Shown piece by piece: positions 42,508 to 51,296 of a stretch of 64,000 bases of DNA (position 1 is the first letter of the stretch; every line of letters begins with the position of its first letter). The translations under genes were made by a program, and so were the position numbers. The DNA is taken from assembly GCA_002151545.1 (NCBI GenBank), contig CP021237.1, positions 5,332,001 through 5,396,000 of the forward strand, in the 5' to 3' direction. The notes beneath the pieces were generated by a model that searched no databases, was not told the origin of the DNA, and saw only the letters and a list, made by a program, of their open reading frames with translations. Origin of the DNA: Sphingobacteriaceae bacterium GW460-11-11-14-LB5 (GTDB lineage: Bacteria > Bacteroidota > Bacteroidia > Sphingobacteriales > Sphingobacteriaceae).

Positions 42508-43356
42508 TTAGATATATAAATCCTCCTGAATAGCGGGGATGATATTCCTTTCCTGAGCCAGTTTAAATAAAGTATCAACCGCTTTACGGCCTTCTTCGCC
42601 AAGGTTTATACTGTATTTATTTACATATAATTCGATGTGTTTGTACATCACACTTTCTTCCATGGCCTGGGCATGCTGACGGATAAAATCGATGCCCGAT
42701 TTTGGGTGTGCAAAGGCAAACTCTACCGACTGTCGGACCAGGCGGTTTACTTTTAACTGTACCTCGCGGTCTAGATTACGGTTGATTACGATTCCGCCTA
42801 ATGGAATAGCACAGCCCGTTAGTTTTTCCCAATAATCGCCTAAATCAACAATCTTGGTTAAACCTTTATCCTGGTAAGTGAACCTGTTTTCGTGAATAAT
42901 CAGTCCTAAATCAATCTGCTCATTAAGTAAAGCCGATTCAATTTCCGAAAAAACAAGTTCCTGCTTGTTTTGTAAGTGGGGATAAGCAATGCCCAGCAAG
43001 AAATTTGCAGTAGTATATTTCCCTGGTATGCCAACCCTCAGTTTGGAATTTGGTGTTTGCAGTTCAGTGTCTTTTTCTCCGTTAAAATGATTTTTGCTAA
43101 TCAATAGCGGACCCACGCCGAATCCGAGGGCACTCCCGGCATCCAGTAAGGCATACTGGTTGGCAACATAGGCAAAGGCATGGAAACTTAACTTGGTGAT
43201 GTCTAATTCGCCCCTAAGCGCCTTTTGATTTAAAGTTTCTACATCATCATAAGAAACCTCAAATTCTAATCCTTCCGTATCAATTTTATGGTGAATTAAT
43301 GCGTCGAAAATGAATGTATCGTTAGGGCAGGGAGAAAATCCAAGTGTAAGTTTCAT
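42508..43356 (-). CDS. mqnD: 1,4-dihydroxy-6-naphthoate synthase MqnD (futalosine menaquinone pathway)
   Basis: Converts cyclic de-hypoxanthine futalosine to 1,4-dihydroxy-6-naphthoate. The 282-residue protein has the family's start (LTLGFSPCPNDTFIFDALIH) and the periplasmic-binding-protein-like fold segments DITKLSFHAFAYVANQYALL and GFGVGPLLISK. Length matches MqnD rather than MqnA. The neighbouring gene encodes futalosine hydrolase MqnB, so the futalosine route is clear. The two genes are 113 bases apart on the same strand. Confidence 0.94.
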   Translation of the reverse strand: MKLTLGFSPCPNDTFIFDALIHHKIDTEGLEFEVSYDDVETLNQKALRGELDITKLSFHAFAYVANQYALLDAGSALGFGVGPLLISKNHFNGEKDTELQTPNSKLRVGIPGKYTTANFLLGIAYPHLQNKQELVFSEIESALLNEQIDLGLIIHENRFTYQDKGLTKIVDLGDYWEKLTGCAIPLGGIVINRNLDREVQLKVNRLVRQSVEFAFAHPKSGIDFIRQHAQAMEESVMYKHIELYVNKYSINLGEEGRKAVDTLFKLAQERNIIPAIQEDLYI

Positions 43357-43469
43357 CTATTTATTTTTTTTCAGTTGTTAGATGGACCTTTGACAATTAA
43401 AATAATTATTTTAATGGTGTCGGGTTCATAGATCAAAATTAAGTACTGTGGTAAACTAATCAGTCATAA

Positions 43470-44093
43470 TCAGTTCATTTCTCCAACAAAAGCAATGGCC
43501 CAGTCGTTTAAATTTTTAATGGCCAAACCAATTTTCCAATTGTCTTTATTTCGGGGTTCTACATAATTAGAGATACTTCTGATCTGTAAACAATCTACAT
43601 TTAACTGTTTGCAGGCATAAAAAACAGCAGCACCTTCCATGCTTTCGGTCGTTGGATTTAACCTCTTAATTAGATTTTTAATGCTTTTTTCGCTTCCCGT
43701 TACACAGTTCACGGTGATGCCTTTTGCTATCGGCAGGCTAACACTTTGGTGTGTTTTTGAGGTATAGTGGTTCTCCCCAAAACCTAAATCGCTTATGGTT
43801 AAAAATTCGTCTCCATTTTCGGCGCCCAGTTCGGCAAAAGTATCCTCCGTAATATGTAATACCGTACCTAAGGCCAGGTTCCGGTCAAAGCTTCCGGCAA
43901 TGCCGAAATTTACCACAAGGTCGTATTTAGATGAAAGATGTTTGCCAAGGGCAAAGGCTGTTGCTACCATTCCAACGCCTGTAATCAGCAAATCGAAATT
44001 TTTACTTTCTACAAAATCTCCATCCGGCAAGTTAAAATGCTGGTAAAAGAAGGCAAGTTCGGCTTTTGTAGCAGCAACAACTAAAGTTTTCAT
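43470..44093 (-). CDS. mqnB: Futalosine hydrolase MqnB
   Basis: Removes hypoxanthine from futalosine in menaquinone synthesis. The 207-residue protein has the nucleosidase fold: GVGMVATAFALGKHL, NFGIAGSFDRNLALG and the ribose-binding TESMEGAAVFYACKQL (the Met-Glu pair of this family). A later Ser/Asp site (IRSISNYVEPRNKDNW) is near the C terminus. Futalosine hydrolase rather than MTA/SAH nucleosidase is favoured by its place beside mqnD and by length. It is divergent from the PTPS gene, with a shared upstream region of about 200 bases. Confidence 0.92.
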   Translation of the reverse strand: MKTLVVAATKAELAFFYQHFNLPDGDFVESKNFDLLITGVGMVATAFALGKHLSSKYDLVVNFGIAGSFDRNLALGTVLHITEDTFAELGAENGDEFLTISDLGFGENHYTSKTHQSVSLPIAKGITVNCVTGSEKSIKNLIKRLNPTTESMEGAAVFYACKQLNVDCLQIRSISNYVEPRNKDNWKIGLAIKNLNDWAIAFVGEMN

Positions 44094-44247
44094 AAGGTAA
44101 AGTTAATGAAATGGCGCGAAGTCTGATGTGTAGGTACTATGGCCGATGTAATATGGATGATGGAATAAAAATTCGATGCAAATTGAAGTACTTGCATTTT
44201 GCTTTTGAAATGATGATTAATAACATCTTCCATTATCCCTCATACAT

Positions 44248-44280
44248 TTTCCATACCTTAAACCTTTATCTGTATATTTG
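44248..44280 (+). promoter_or_regulatory. Bacteroidota-type promoter of the PTPS-folE operon
   Basis: TATATTTG at 44273-44280 fits TAnnTTTG. TTTC at 44248-44251, 21 bases upstream, is a one-mismatch -33 box. The predicted start is near 44287, 11 bases before the ATG at 44298. Confidence 0.5.
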
Positions 44281-44297
44281 CATTTTATTTTATAGTA

Positions 44298-44708
44298 ATG
44301 ATTTACATAACGAGAAAAGCATCATTTAACGCGGCGCACAAATTAGCCCGTACCGATTGGGATGATGATAAAAACAACGAAGTTTATGGTAAATGTGCCA
44401 ACCCCAACTGGCATGGCCATAACTATTGGTTATATGTTACAGTTAAAGGCGAAGTTAATCCGGAAACAGGTTTTCTTGTTGATTTAAAATGGCTGAAAGA
44501 CGTAATGAATGATTATGTGGTAGATAAGGTTGATCATAAAAATTTAAATCTTGATGTAGATTTTATGAAAGGCAAGCTGGCTTCAACTGAAAATCTGGCC
44601 ATAGAAATCTGGAAACAATTATGGGCACCGATTGCAGAGAGCGGCGCAGTTTTACATTGCGTAAAAATATACGAGACCGAAAATAATTTTGTTGAATACT
44701 TTGGTTAA
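44298..44708 (+). CDS. 6-pyruvoyl/6-carboxy-tetrahydropterin synthase family protein
   Basis: Zinc enzyme acting on dihydroneopterin triphosphate, the product of FolE. The 136-residue protein has metal ligands His14 (FNAAHKL), His39 and His41 (NWHGHNYWLYV), and the catalytic Cys33 in YGKCANPNWHGHNY. A later DHKNLN (about residue 75) and the C-terminal YETENN supply the acid and Glu. The Cys-x5-HGHNY form is closer to animal 6-pyruvoyl-tetrahydropterin synthase than to E. coli QueD. folE begins 12 bases downstream. It may make 6-carboxy-tetrahydropterin for queuosine or a pterin cofactor; the sequence does not decide. Confidence 0.9.
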   Translation: MIYITRKASFNAAHKLARTDWDDDKNNEVYGKCANPNWHGHNYWLYVTVKGEVNPETGFLVDLKWLKDVMNDYVVDKVDHKNLNLDVDFMKGKLASTENLAIEIWKQLWAPIAESGAVLHCVKIYETENNFVEYFG

Positions 44709-44720
44709 AAACCCGAATTA

Positions 44721-45356
44721 ATGAGCGATAAAGACGTATTGAAAGGCGAATCGAGAGACGGTTATGTAAAAATAGACCGTTACAACGAAGATAAAATTGA
44801 AGCTGTAGCTACACATTATAAAGATATTCTTGGCCAGTTGGGTGAAAATCCAGAACGCGAAGGTTTATTAAAAACACCCGAGCGCGTAGCTAAGGCGCTG
44901 CAATATTTAACACATGGTTACGATTTAAAACCTGATGAAATTCTGAAGGGCGCCATGTTTGAAGAAGATTATAGCCAAATGGTTGTGGTTAAGGATATTG
45001 AAGTATATTCGATGTGCGAACACCATATGTTGCCATTCTTTGGTAAAGCACATATTGCCTATATTCCGAACGGACACATTGTGGGTTTAAGTAAAATTCC
45101 ACGTGTAGTTGATGCTTTTGCCCGCCGTTTACAGGTACAGGAGCGCTTAACGAACGAAATCAGAGATTGTATTCAGAATACCCTTAACCCCATGGGCGTT
45201 GCGGTGGTGATGGAATGCAGGCATTTATGCATGTCAATGCGTGGCGTGCAAAAACAGAATTCGGTAACCACAACCTCGGCCTTTACAGGGACTTTTTTAA
45301 GTAACGATAAAACAAGAGCAGAGTTTTTAAGGTTAATTACCGCAAGTTTAGATTAA
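44721..45356 (+). CDS. folE: GTP cyclohydrolase I FolE
   Basis: Converts GTP to 7,8-dihydroneopterin triphosphate. The 211-residue protein has the zinc site in YSMCEHHMLPFFGKAHIAYI (Cys98, His101 and His102 region) and the distal Cys in VVMECRHLCMSMRGVQKQNS. The conserved IVGLSKIPRVVDAFARRLQV is complete. N-terminal length and ends are normal. It is 12 bases downstream of the PTPS gene and transcribed with it from the promoter at 44248, so the two enzymes work in sequence. Confidence 0.96.
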   Translation: MSDKDVLKGESRDGYVKIDRYNEDKIEAVATHYKDILGQLGENPEREGLLKTPERVAKALQYLTHGYDLKPDEILKGAMFEEDYSQMVVVKDIEVYSMCEHHMLPFFGKAHIAYIPNGHIVGLSKIPRVVDAFARRLQVQERLTNEIRDCIQNTLNPMGVAVVMECRHLCMSMRGVQKQNSVTTTSAFTGTFLSNDKTRAEFLRLITASLD

Positions 45357-45439
45357 CCCCCATCCCCCTTGAGGGGGTATGGATTTAACAATAATAATTT
45401 AACTAAATATTTAATTTCCCCTTTAGGGGATTAAGGGGT
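45357..45439. repeat. C/G-rich hairpin pair in the folE-fabD gap
   Basis: Two short G/C hairpins, CCCCC-TTGA-GGGGG at 45364-45377 and CCCC-TTTA-GGGG at 45418-45429, frame an AT-rich middle. The second one and GGGGATTAAGGGG end just before the fabD ATG at 45440, so they cover its ribosome-binding region. Similar CCCCATCCCCCTTGAGGGGG segments are common between Bacteroidota genes. Confidence 0.6.
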
Positions 45440-46321
45440 ATGAAAGCATATATTTTTCCCGGACAGGGAGCACAGTTTGTAGGCATGGGCAAAGATCTTT
45501 ACGAGAACCCAAAAGCTGCAGCATTATTTGAACAAGCCAACGAGATTATTGGTTTCCGTATTAGCGATATTATGTTCAGCGGAACAGATGAAGAGCTTAA
45601 ACAAACCAATGTAACCCAACCGGCAATTTTTTTGCATTCGGTTATTTTAGCTAAAGTGTTGGGCGATGATTTTAAACCAGATATGGTTGCAGGCCATTCT
45701 TTAGGCGAATTTTCGGCTTTAGTGGCTGCAAATGCATTAAGCTTTGAAGATGGATTAAAACTGGTTATTGCGCGTGCAAATGCCATGCAAAAGGCTTGTG
45801 AAGCACAACCATCAACCATGGCTGCCATTTTAGGTTTAGCTGATGATGTAGTGGAGAAAATCTGTGCCGAAATTGATGCGGTTGTTGTTCCTGCAAATTA
45901 TAACTGCCCTGGGCAATTGGTCATTTCGGGCAGCATCGAAGGCATTGACCTGGCTTGCGCTAAATTAACAGAAGCAGGCGCTAAAAGAGCTTTAAAATTA
46001 AATGTGGGTGGTGCATTCCACTCTCCTTTAATGGAGCCTGCAAAAATTGAATTACAGGCAGCTATAGAAGCTACTGCTATTTCTGCTCCAATTTGCCCGG
46101 TTTATCAAAACGTTGATGCAAAGCCGTATACAGACCCAACTGAAATTAAAGGCAATTTAATTAAACAATTAACCGGTGCTGTACGTTGGACACAAACAGT
46201 AGGGAACATGCTTGCCGATGGTGCAACTGAATTTGTAGAAGTTGGCCCAGGTAATGTGTTACAAGGATTGGTTAAAAAGGTAAGCCGCGAAGTACAAACA
46301 AGTAGTGCTGCTATAGCTTAA
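45440..46321 (+). CDS. fabD: Malonyl-CoA-ACP transacylase FabD
   Basis: Transfers malonyl from CoA to acyl carrier protein for fatty-acid synthesis. The 293-residue protein has the nucleophile Ser87 in GHSLGEFSALVAA, the N-terminal FPGQGAQFVGMG oxyanion segment, the Arg in VIARANAMQKAC, and the catalytic His in NVGGAFHSPLME. Length is normal. The gene has its own terminator at 46349. Its leader carries a G/C hairpin that may limit translation. Confidence 0.96.
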   Translation: MKAYIFPGQGAQFVGMGKDLYENPKAAALFEQANEIIGFRISDIMFSGTDEELKQTNVTQPAIFLHSVILAKVLGDDFKPDMVAGHSLGEFSALVAANALSFEDGLKLVIARANAMQKACEAQPSTMAAILGLADDVVEKICAEIDAVVVPANYNCPGQLVISGSIEGIDLACAKLTEAGAKRALKLNVGGAFHSPLMEPAKIELQAAIEATAISAPICPVYQNVDAKPYTDPTEIKGNLIKQLTGAVRWTQTVGNMLADGATEFVEVGPGNVLQGLVKKVSREVQTSSAAIA

Positions 46322-46348
46322 TTTTATTCAAAATAGAATATTAGTGCC

Positions 46349-46386
46349 AACGCCATAAACTCAGCTGTTTATGGCGTTGTTTTTTA
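46349..46386 (+). terminator. Rho-independent terminator after fabD
   Basis: A perfect 12-bp stem, AACGCCATAAAC (46349-46360) with GTTTATGGCGTT (46367-46378), is followed by GTTTTTTA. Confidence 0.93.
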
Positions 46387-46412
46387 TCAATATTTAATAT
46401 CTTTATCCGTAG

Positions 46413-49400
46413 ATGAAAATGAGCTTTGGTGTAAAAATAAGATTTCTATTGCTTGTTTTAGGCTGTTGCCTCATTGCAACTTCTATTTCGTTAAGCCGCT
46501 TTACCACCAAAAGCGAACTTCTGGAGCACGATGCACAAGAAATTCAGCACAACCTTTTAATCAAAGAAAAAGCTGTTCAAAGTTTTCTGGCCGATAAACA
46601 GCAGGTTGCCAGAGCCAAACAATTTCATCTCAATCCTAATCATGCAATAGATTTTATCAAAACCTACCGCACAAACAGCGGCATAAACCTGTTAACCTAC
46701 CAAAATAATGAGCTTAAATTCTGGAGTACCAATAAAGTTTCTGAAATAGATCCGGCTACAATAAAAGAAGGTAGCTCGGTTTTGTTTTTTTATAATGGCT
46801 GGTACGAGGTAATTAAAAGCACCCAGGGAAATTTTAGCTTTATTTTCCTGATCACCATTCAATCTCAATATCCTTTTAAAGAAACAAAATATTTTAAAAA
46901 TGATATCGATCCAATTTTATCAACCACCAAAATATTAACGTTTGCATCTTTTACGGATAAGGATGTATATGTGATAAAAAGTTTGGACAATAAGTTTTTA
47001 TTCGGACTTAAGGTTAAACCAGGTTATGCAGAAACCCATTATTCGGGTACACAATTATGGTTATTTGTTGCCGGGATGTTATGCATCTGCATGTTTTTTA
47101 ATTCTTTAAGTTCGTTTATTGCCAGACGCGGACATATTGCATGGGGTACGTTTTTGTTATTGTTTTTCTTCTTAACCTTTAGGTTAACCGATTTATATTA
47201 CGGTTGGTTTAACCACAGGTTTACCTTAGATCTGTTTGATCCGAGAATATATGCCGATAATTTCCTGATGCCTTCTCTGGGCGATTTTCTGTTAAATGTA
47301 ATTGCATTAACCTGGCTGCTCTTGTTTATGTACAACCATAAAGAACAGTATAAGTTTCCGGGATGGATTAAGCGGAGCAAAATAATTGGAGTGGTTATTC
47401 AGGCCGGATTAATGGTGCTGATTGGTCGGATAGTTTGGGATACCGATGATATTTTCTTCGGATTGATTTTTAACTCTAAAATTAATTTCGATATCGTTAA
47501 TATCCTTAAGCTCAGCGGAACCAGCTGGGTAGGCATTGTGATTTTATGTCTGGCCTGGTTTCAGATTTACCTGATCACTGCCGTTTCGGCAACAGTAAGC
47601 AGTCAGTTAAATGTTAGCAATAAAGAGCGGGTTATTATTTTTTTAATTGGTTTTGCAGGTGTGTTTATCTACAAAGTAGTGGTAGATTTTAATGCATTTT
47701 TTATCGTTTTTGCCCTGGTGTTATTTATCGTGGCGCGGGCTGTTTATTTAAAGGAAAAGAACTTTTCAATCGGCATGTTTGCCATCGTATTTTTCTGCCT
47801 GGCTTTTAATACCTCCATTAAATACACCAAGTATAAAGATATTAAAGAAAGAAGTTTACGCGAGCCTTTGGCCAGAAAAGTGCAATCATCAGAAGATCCG
47901 AATGCTATTATTGCTTTAGGTACTTTGGGTGATGAAATTGTTAAAGATAATTTTCTGACCAACTATTTTAGTCAAAACAGAAAAGGCAATTATGCCGTAC
48001 TCAAAAACCACATTAAAGATTATTTAGATGGCTATTTAAACCGGTATGATTATCAGATCTATCCATACGACAGATTGGGTGCTGCGATAGAAAATTCTGA
48101 TACCCCACCAATTGATAAATATAAAAACCTGGTCGAGGCCGGCTCGGTCAAGATTGATGGATCTAACTTTTTTTATCAGGTTAACAATACATTTGGTTAC
48201 CAGGATTATTTTGGAATCATTTCCGTTGTAAATAATGGTAGTTTATTAGGCACACTCGTGATCGAACTCCGGTCCAAACCATATAATTATAACAATCGGC
48301 TACCCGATCTTTTGGGCGATCAAAAATTGATCAAAGATGAAGATTTTAAGGGTTATTCTATTGCCTTGTACAGCAATAATAAATTGCTTAATCAATCTGG
48401 AAATTATACCTATCCTTTAGATGGCAGCATCTTTAAGGGTAAAAAGGATGATTTTATCACGAGTAATGACAATGAACTTCGTTATAGCCATTTAATTTAT
48501 AAGCCTACTAACAGTAAAATGGTGGTGATCAGCAAAGAGAAAGTTGATTATGTAGAGCGTTTGGCAGCGCTATCATTTTTCTTCCTGATATTTATCATCT
48601 TCTCCTTGTTACTGTATGGTTTAATATGGTTAATCAAAAATCTTGATGACGATAAGGTAGGCTGGTTTAGTATCAACAGGTCGTTGATGATTAACGCCAA
48701 TAAGATTTTGTATAAAACCAGAATCCAGGTTTCTATTGTATTGGCCGTTGTGGCCACGCTGGTTATTGTAGGTTGGGGAACTTATTATTACATGAACAAT
48801 GAGTACCGTGGACAGCAGGATGCTATATTAAAGGATAAAATAAGAAAGGTTCAACAGAATTTTGAAAAGCAGATTTTCAGTAATGGCATTATTGCAAATG
48901 ATGAGAGTGCTGCTGCAGATTTTAACAACTTTGCCGATATCAATAATGCCGATTTAAATTTATACGACCTCAGTGGCAACCTGATCATGACTACCTATCC
49001 CAAACTCTATAATTATAAAATTATCGGTAAAAAAATGGGACCATATGCCTTTGCTTCTTTAGAAGGACTGCATCGGTCAGAATTTATCAACGCTGAAGAA
49101 AAAATTGGCAATTTAACCTATGCTGCTGCATATGCCCCGATTAGGAACGCTCAAAATAAAACAATTGCCTATATCGGCCTGCCGAATTACTCTACCGAAG
49201 AAGAATATACCGATAAACTGGCGCTTTTTGTGAGTAACCTGATTAATCTATATGCACTGGTGTTTGTGGCTATTGGCGTATTGGCTGTTTTTTTGGCCAA
49301 TCAGATTACCAATCCCTTAACTTTTATTCAGGATAGCATTAGTAAAACTAAAATCGGGCAAAAGAACGAGCCTATTATATGGCGCAGGCATGATGAGATT

Positions 49401-50144
49401 GGCTCTTTAATTAAGGAGTATAACCATATGATTGCAGCCCTGGAAGATAGTGCAATTAAGCTGGCCAGATCGGAGCGGGAGAGTGCCTGGCGCGAAATGG
49501 CGAAACAGGTTGCCCACGAAATCAAAAATCCGTTGACGCCTTTAAAATTAGGTGTTCAGTTGTTGGAGAAATCGTGGAAAGAGAAAGACCCTAACTTCGA
49601 ACTGAAGTTTAATAAGTTTAGCAAATCTTTTATAGAACAGATTGATAGCCTTTCGAAAATCGCTTCTGAGTTTTCTAATTTTGCCAAAATGCCCGATACC
49701 AACCTGGAGCGTCTTTCTTTACTTCCTATTATTGACCAGGCAAGAGAAGTATTTAAAAGCACTGAAAATGTAACCATTGACGTGTTAAATAAAAGCGATA
49801 AGGACATCGAAATCATGGCCGATCATGATCAGCTTCTAAGGACGTTTAATAACTTACTTAAAAATGCAATAGAAGCTATAGATGAAGAAACTTTATGCTG
49901 CATTACCATTATTGTTTACGTGGATGCAAAGAATGCATATATAGAGATAAAAGATAATGGAAAAGGTATTCCGCCTACCCTGCACGATAAAATATTTGTG
50001 CCGAACTTCACGACCAAAACATCAGGTACGGGTTTAGGCTTAGCCTTTGTTAAGCAGGCTGTAGAAAACGCAGGCGGTTCAGTTAAATTTACTTCGATAA
50101 GCGGTTTAGGAACAACGTTCTATTTGAACTTTCCTTTAGCTTAA
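46413..50144 (+). CDS. Very large multi-pass sensor histidine kinase (NtrY-like C-terminal module)
   Basis: The 1,243-residue kinase has a Sec-like first helix (about 7-25), an extracytoplasmic domain to about 215, and a block of about eight helices (about 215-460). A second extracytoplasmic stretch, a helix near 715-740, another at about 775-795, a CHASE/dCache-like domain, and a last helix at about 965-985 follow. HAMP comes next (ANQITNPLTFIQDSISKTKI). The HisKA domain has phospho-acceptor His1035 in AHEIKNPLTPLKLGVQLLEK, and HATPase_c has LLKNAIEAIDE and SGTGLGLAFVKQ. HEIKNP with LTPLKL is the NtrY/NtrB-type form. No response regulator is adjacent. Confidence 0.9.
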   Translation: MKMSFGVKIRFLLLVLGCCLIATSISLSRFTTKSELLEHDAQEIQHNLLIKEKAVQSFLADKQQVARAKQFHLNPNHAIDFIKTYRTNSGINLLTYQNNELKFWSTNKVSEIDPATIKEGSSVLFFYNGWYEVIKSTQGNFSFIFLITIQSQYPFKETKYFKNDIDPILSTTKILTFASFTDKDVYVIKSLDNKFLFGLKVKPGYAETHYSGTQLWLFVAGMLCICMFFNSLSSFIARRGHIAWGTFLLLFFFLTFRLTDLYYGWFNHRFTLDLFDPRIYADNFLMPSLGDFLLNVIALTWLLLFMYNHKEQYKFPGWIKRSKIIGVVIQAGLMVLIGRIVWDTDDIFFGLIFNSKINFDIVNILKLSGTSWVGIVILCLAWFQIYLITAVSATVSSQLNVSNKERVIIFLIGFAGVFIYKVVVDFNAFFIVFALVLFIVARAVYLKEKNFSIGMFAIVFFCLAFNTSIKYTKYKDIKERSLREPLARKVQSSEDPNAIIALGTLGDEIVKDNFLTNYFSQNRKGNYAVLKNHIKDYLDGYLNRYDYQIYPYDRLGAAIENSDTPPIDKYKNLVEAGSVKIDGSNFFYQVNNTFGYQDYFGIISVVNNGSLLGTLVIELRSKPYNYNNRLPDLLGDQKLIKDEDFKGYSIALYSNNKLLNQSGNYTYPLDGSIFKGKKDDFITSNDNELRYSHLIYKPTNSKMVVISKEKVDYVERLAALSFFFLIFIIFSLLLYGLIWLIKNLDDDKVGWFSINRSLMINANKILYKTRIQVSIVLAVVATLVIVGWGTYYYMNNEYRGQQDAILKDKIRKVQQNFEKQIFSNGIIANDESAAADFNNFADINNADLNLYDLSGNLIMTTYPKLYNYKIIGKKMGPYAFASLEGLHRSEFINAEEKIGNLTYAAAYAPIRNAQNKTIAYIGLPNYSTEEEYTDKLALFVSNLINLYALVFVAIGVLAVFLANQITNPLTFIQDSISKTKIGQKNEPIIWRRHDEIGSLIKEYNHMIAALEDSAIKLARSERESAWREMAKQVAHEIKNPLTPLKLGVQLLEKSWKEKDPNFELKFNKFSKSFIEQIDSLSKIASEFSNFAKMPDTNLERLSLLPIIDQAREVFKSTENVTIDVLNKSDKDIEIMADHDQLLRTFNNLLKNAIEAIDEETLCCITIIVYVDAKNAYIEIKDNGKGIPPTLHDKIFVPNFTTKTSGTGLGLAFVKQAVENAGGSVKFTSISGLGTTFYLNFPLA

Positions 50145-50187
50145 ATTAAAATAACAGGTAGAGATTTAATTAATCAGGTGGTGGGGT

Positions 50188-51090
50188 TTATCTCAGCTCC
50201 ACTTGAGCCTTACCCATGGTATTACCGTCAGCATATAAAATTACGGTATATATGCCCTTTATAAATGGCTTAGGATTTGCCCAGTCGATAACATAGGTGC
50301 TGTCATCGTTATTGTAGTTTATAAAAATAGAATGGCTGAACTGCATATCCTGCCCATCAGCCTCAAAATGGTTTCCCTCGTCGGCAAGTAAATTCCCTGC
50401 CGGATCGAATACCCGAAGATAAATGTTGTGATGTCCTTTTTCTGCTAACTGGTTAGGCACCACATTAAAGCGTACACTTAACTTCTCTGCAGTAGATGAT
50501 TTAGTTACTTCGACTTTTTTACCGCTTGATTTGGTTCTGAAAGCAATAATTTCGGCCGATTGAAGTTTTAAGGCTGCTGCGGTTTTAACTTTTGCATTTA
50601 GATTGGAATTTTCGTTCTCTAAGTTCGATGCCTTATTGCTGATGTTTCTTAGGGTATTCTGTAAGCTATCGCGACTATTTTTCAGAAAAATATTGTCTTT
50701 CTGCAACTGAATAATCTGATCATTGTAGTTTTTTACAAATGTTTTCAGCTCATTAATCTGTGCATTGGCTTTGTCGAGTTCGCCCTGGGTAATCTGGCTT
50801 TTCTCTAAAGCCGTTTTAAGTTCTTCAATTTTTACACGGGCAAGCTTCTGTTCTTCAACAAGTTTCTCATTTAAATCGAGGTTTAAAGCATTAACCTTAT
50901 CCAGCTCAACCTCAATCTTTTCTACCTCAAGCCTTAGTTTATCCTTCTCTGCACTAACAGTAACAAATCGCTCACTTTGCTGTCGGTCTTTAAAAAACAA
51001 GTAAGCATTTGTGCCAATTAAAGCTGCAATAACGATGACCAGGAAGTAAATTTTGTTTCTATCACCCTTATTAATCTTTTGTGGTTCCAT
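50188..51090 (-). CDS. Inner-membrane-anchored coiled-coil protein of unknown function
   Basis: An unrecognised 300-residue protein. A short cytoplasmic start is followed by one transmembrane helix (about 15-32). A long coiled coil comes next (about 40-175; heptad-like KDKLRLEVEKIEVELDKVNA, then EKLVEEQKLARVKIEELKTA). The C-terminal beta domain (about 195-300) has FRTKSSGKKVEVTKSSTAEK and a terminal GIYTVILYADGNTMGKAQVE. The layout resembles periplasmic scaffold proteins of Bacteroidota. It is convergent with the giant kinase gene, with 43 bases between the stops. Confidence 0.75.
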   Translation of the reverse strand: MEPQKINKGDRNKIYFLVIVIAALIGTNAYLFFKDRQQSERFVTVSAEKDKLRLEVEKIEVELDKVNALNLDLNEKLVEEQKLARVKIEELKTALEKSQITQGELDKANAQINELKTFVKNYNDQIIQLQKDNIFLKNSRDSLQNTLRNISNKASNLENENSNLNAKVKTAAALKLQSAEIIAFRTKSSGKKVEVTKSSTAEKLSVRFNVVPNQLAEKGHHNIYLRVFDPAGNLLADEGNHFEADGQDMQFSHSIFINYNNDDSTYVIDWANPKPFIKGIYTVILYADGNTMGKAQVELR

Positions 51091-51296
51091 TTTTAATAAC
51101 GCTGTATCTTCTGTAAATTAATATACTTTTGTTGTCCATAGGTAAATGGGTGTACACAATTAATTTTAGCAGGGCGCAAATTAAAATTTTTAATAAACTT
51201 ATAAGAGTTTTTAAAAAAAATCGTTTACTTGCTAATGTTCATTTGTATTCAAATCAACATAAACACACAACCTGAATAAAAAATAAGACAGAAATA

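Noticed and set aside
44094..44297. preQ1 riboswitch before the PTPS gene
   Set aside because: The leader after the predicted start is only about 11 bases long, too short for a riboswitch, and no preQ1 aptamer pattern is visible.
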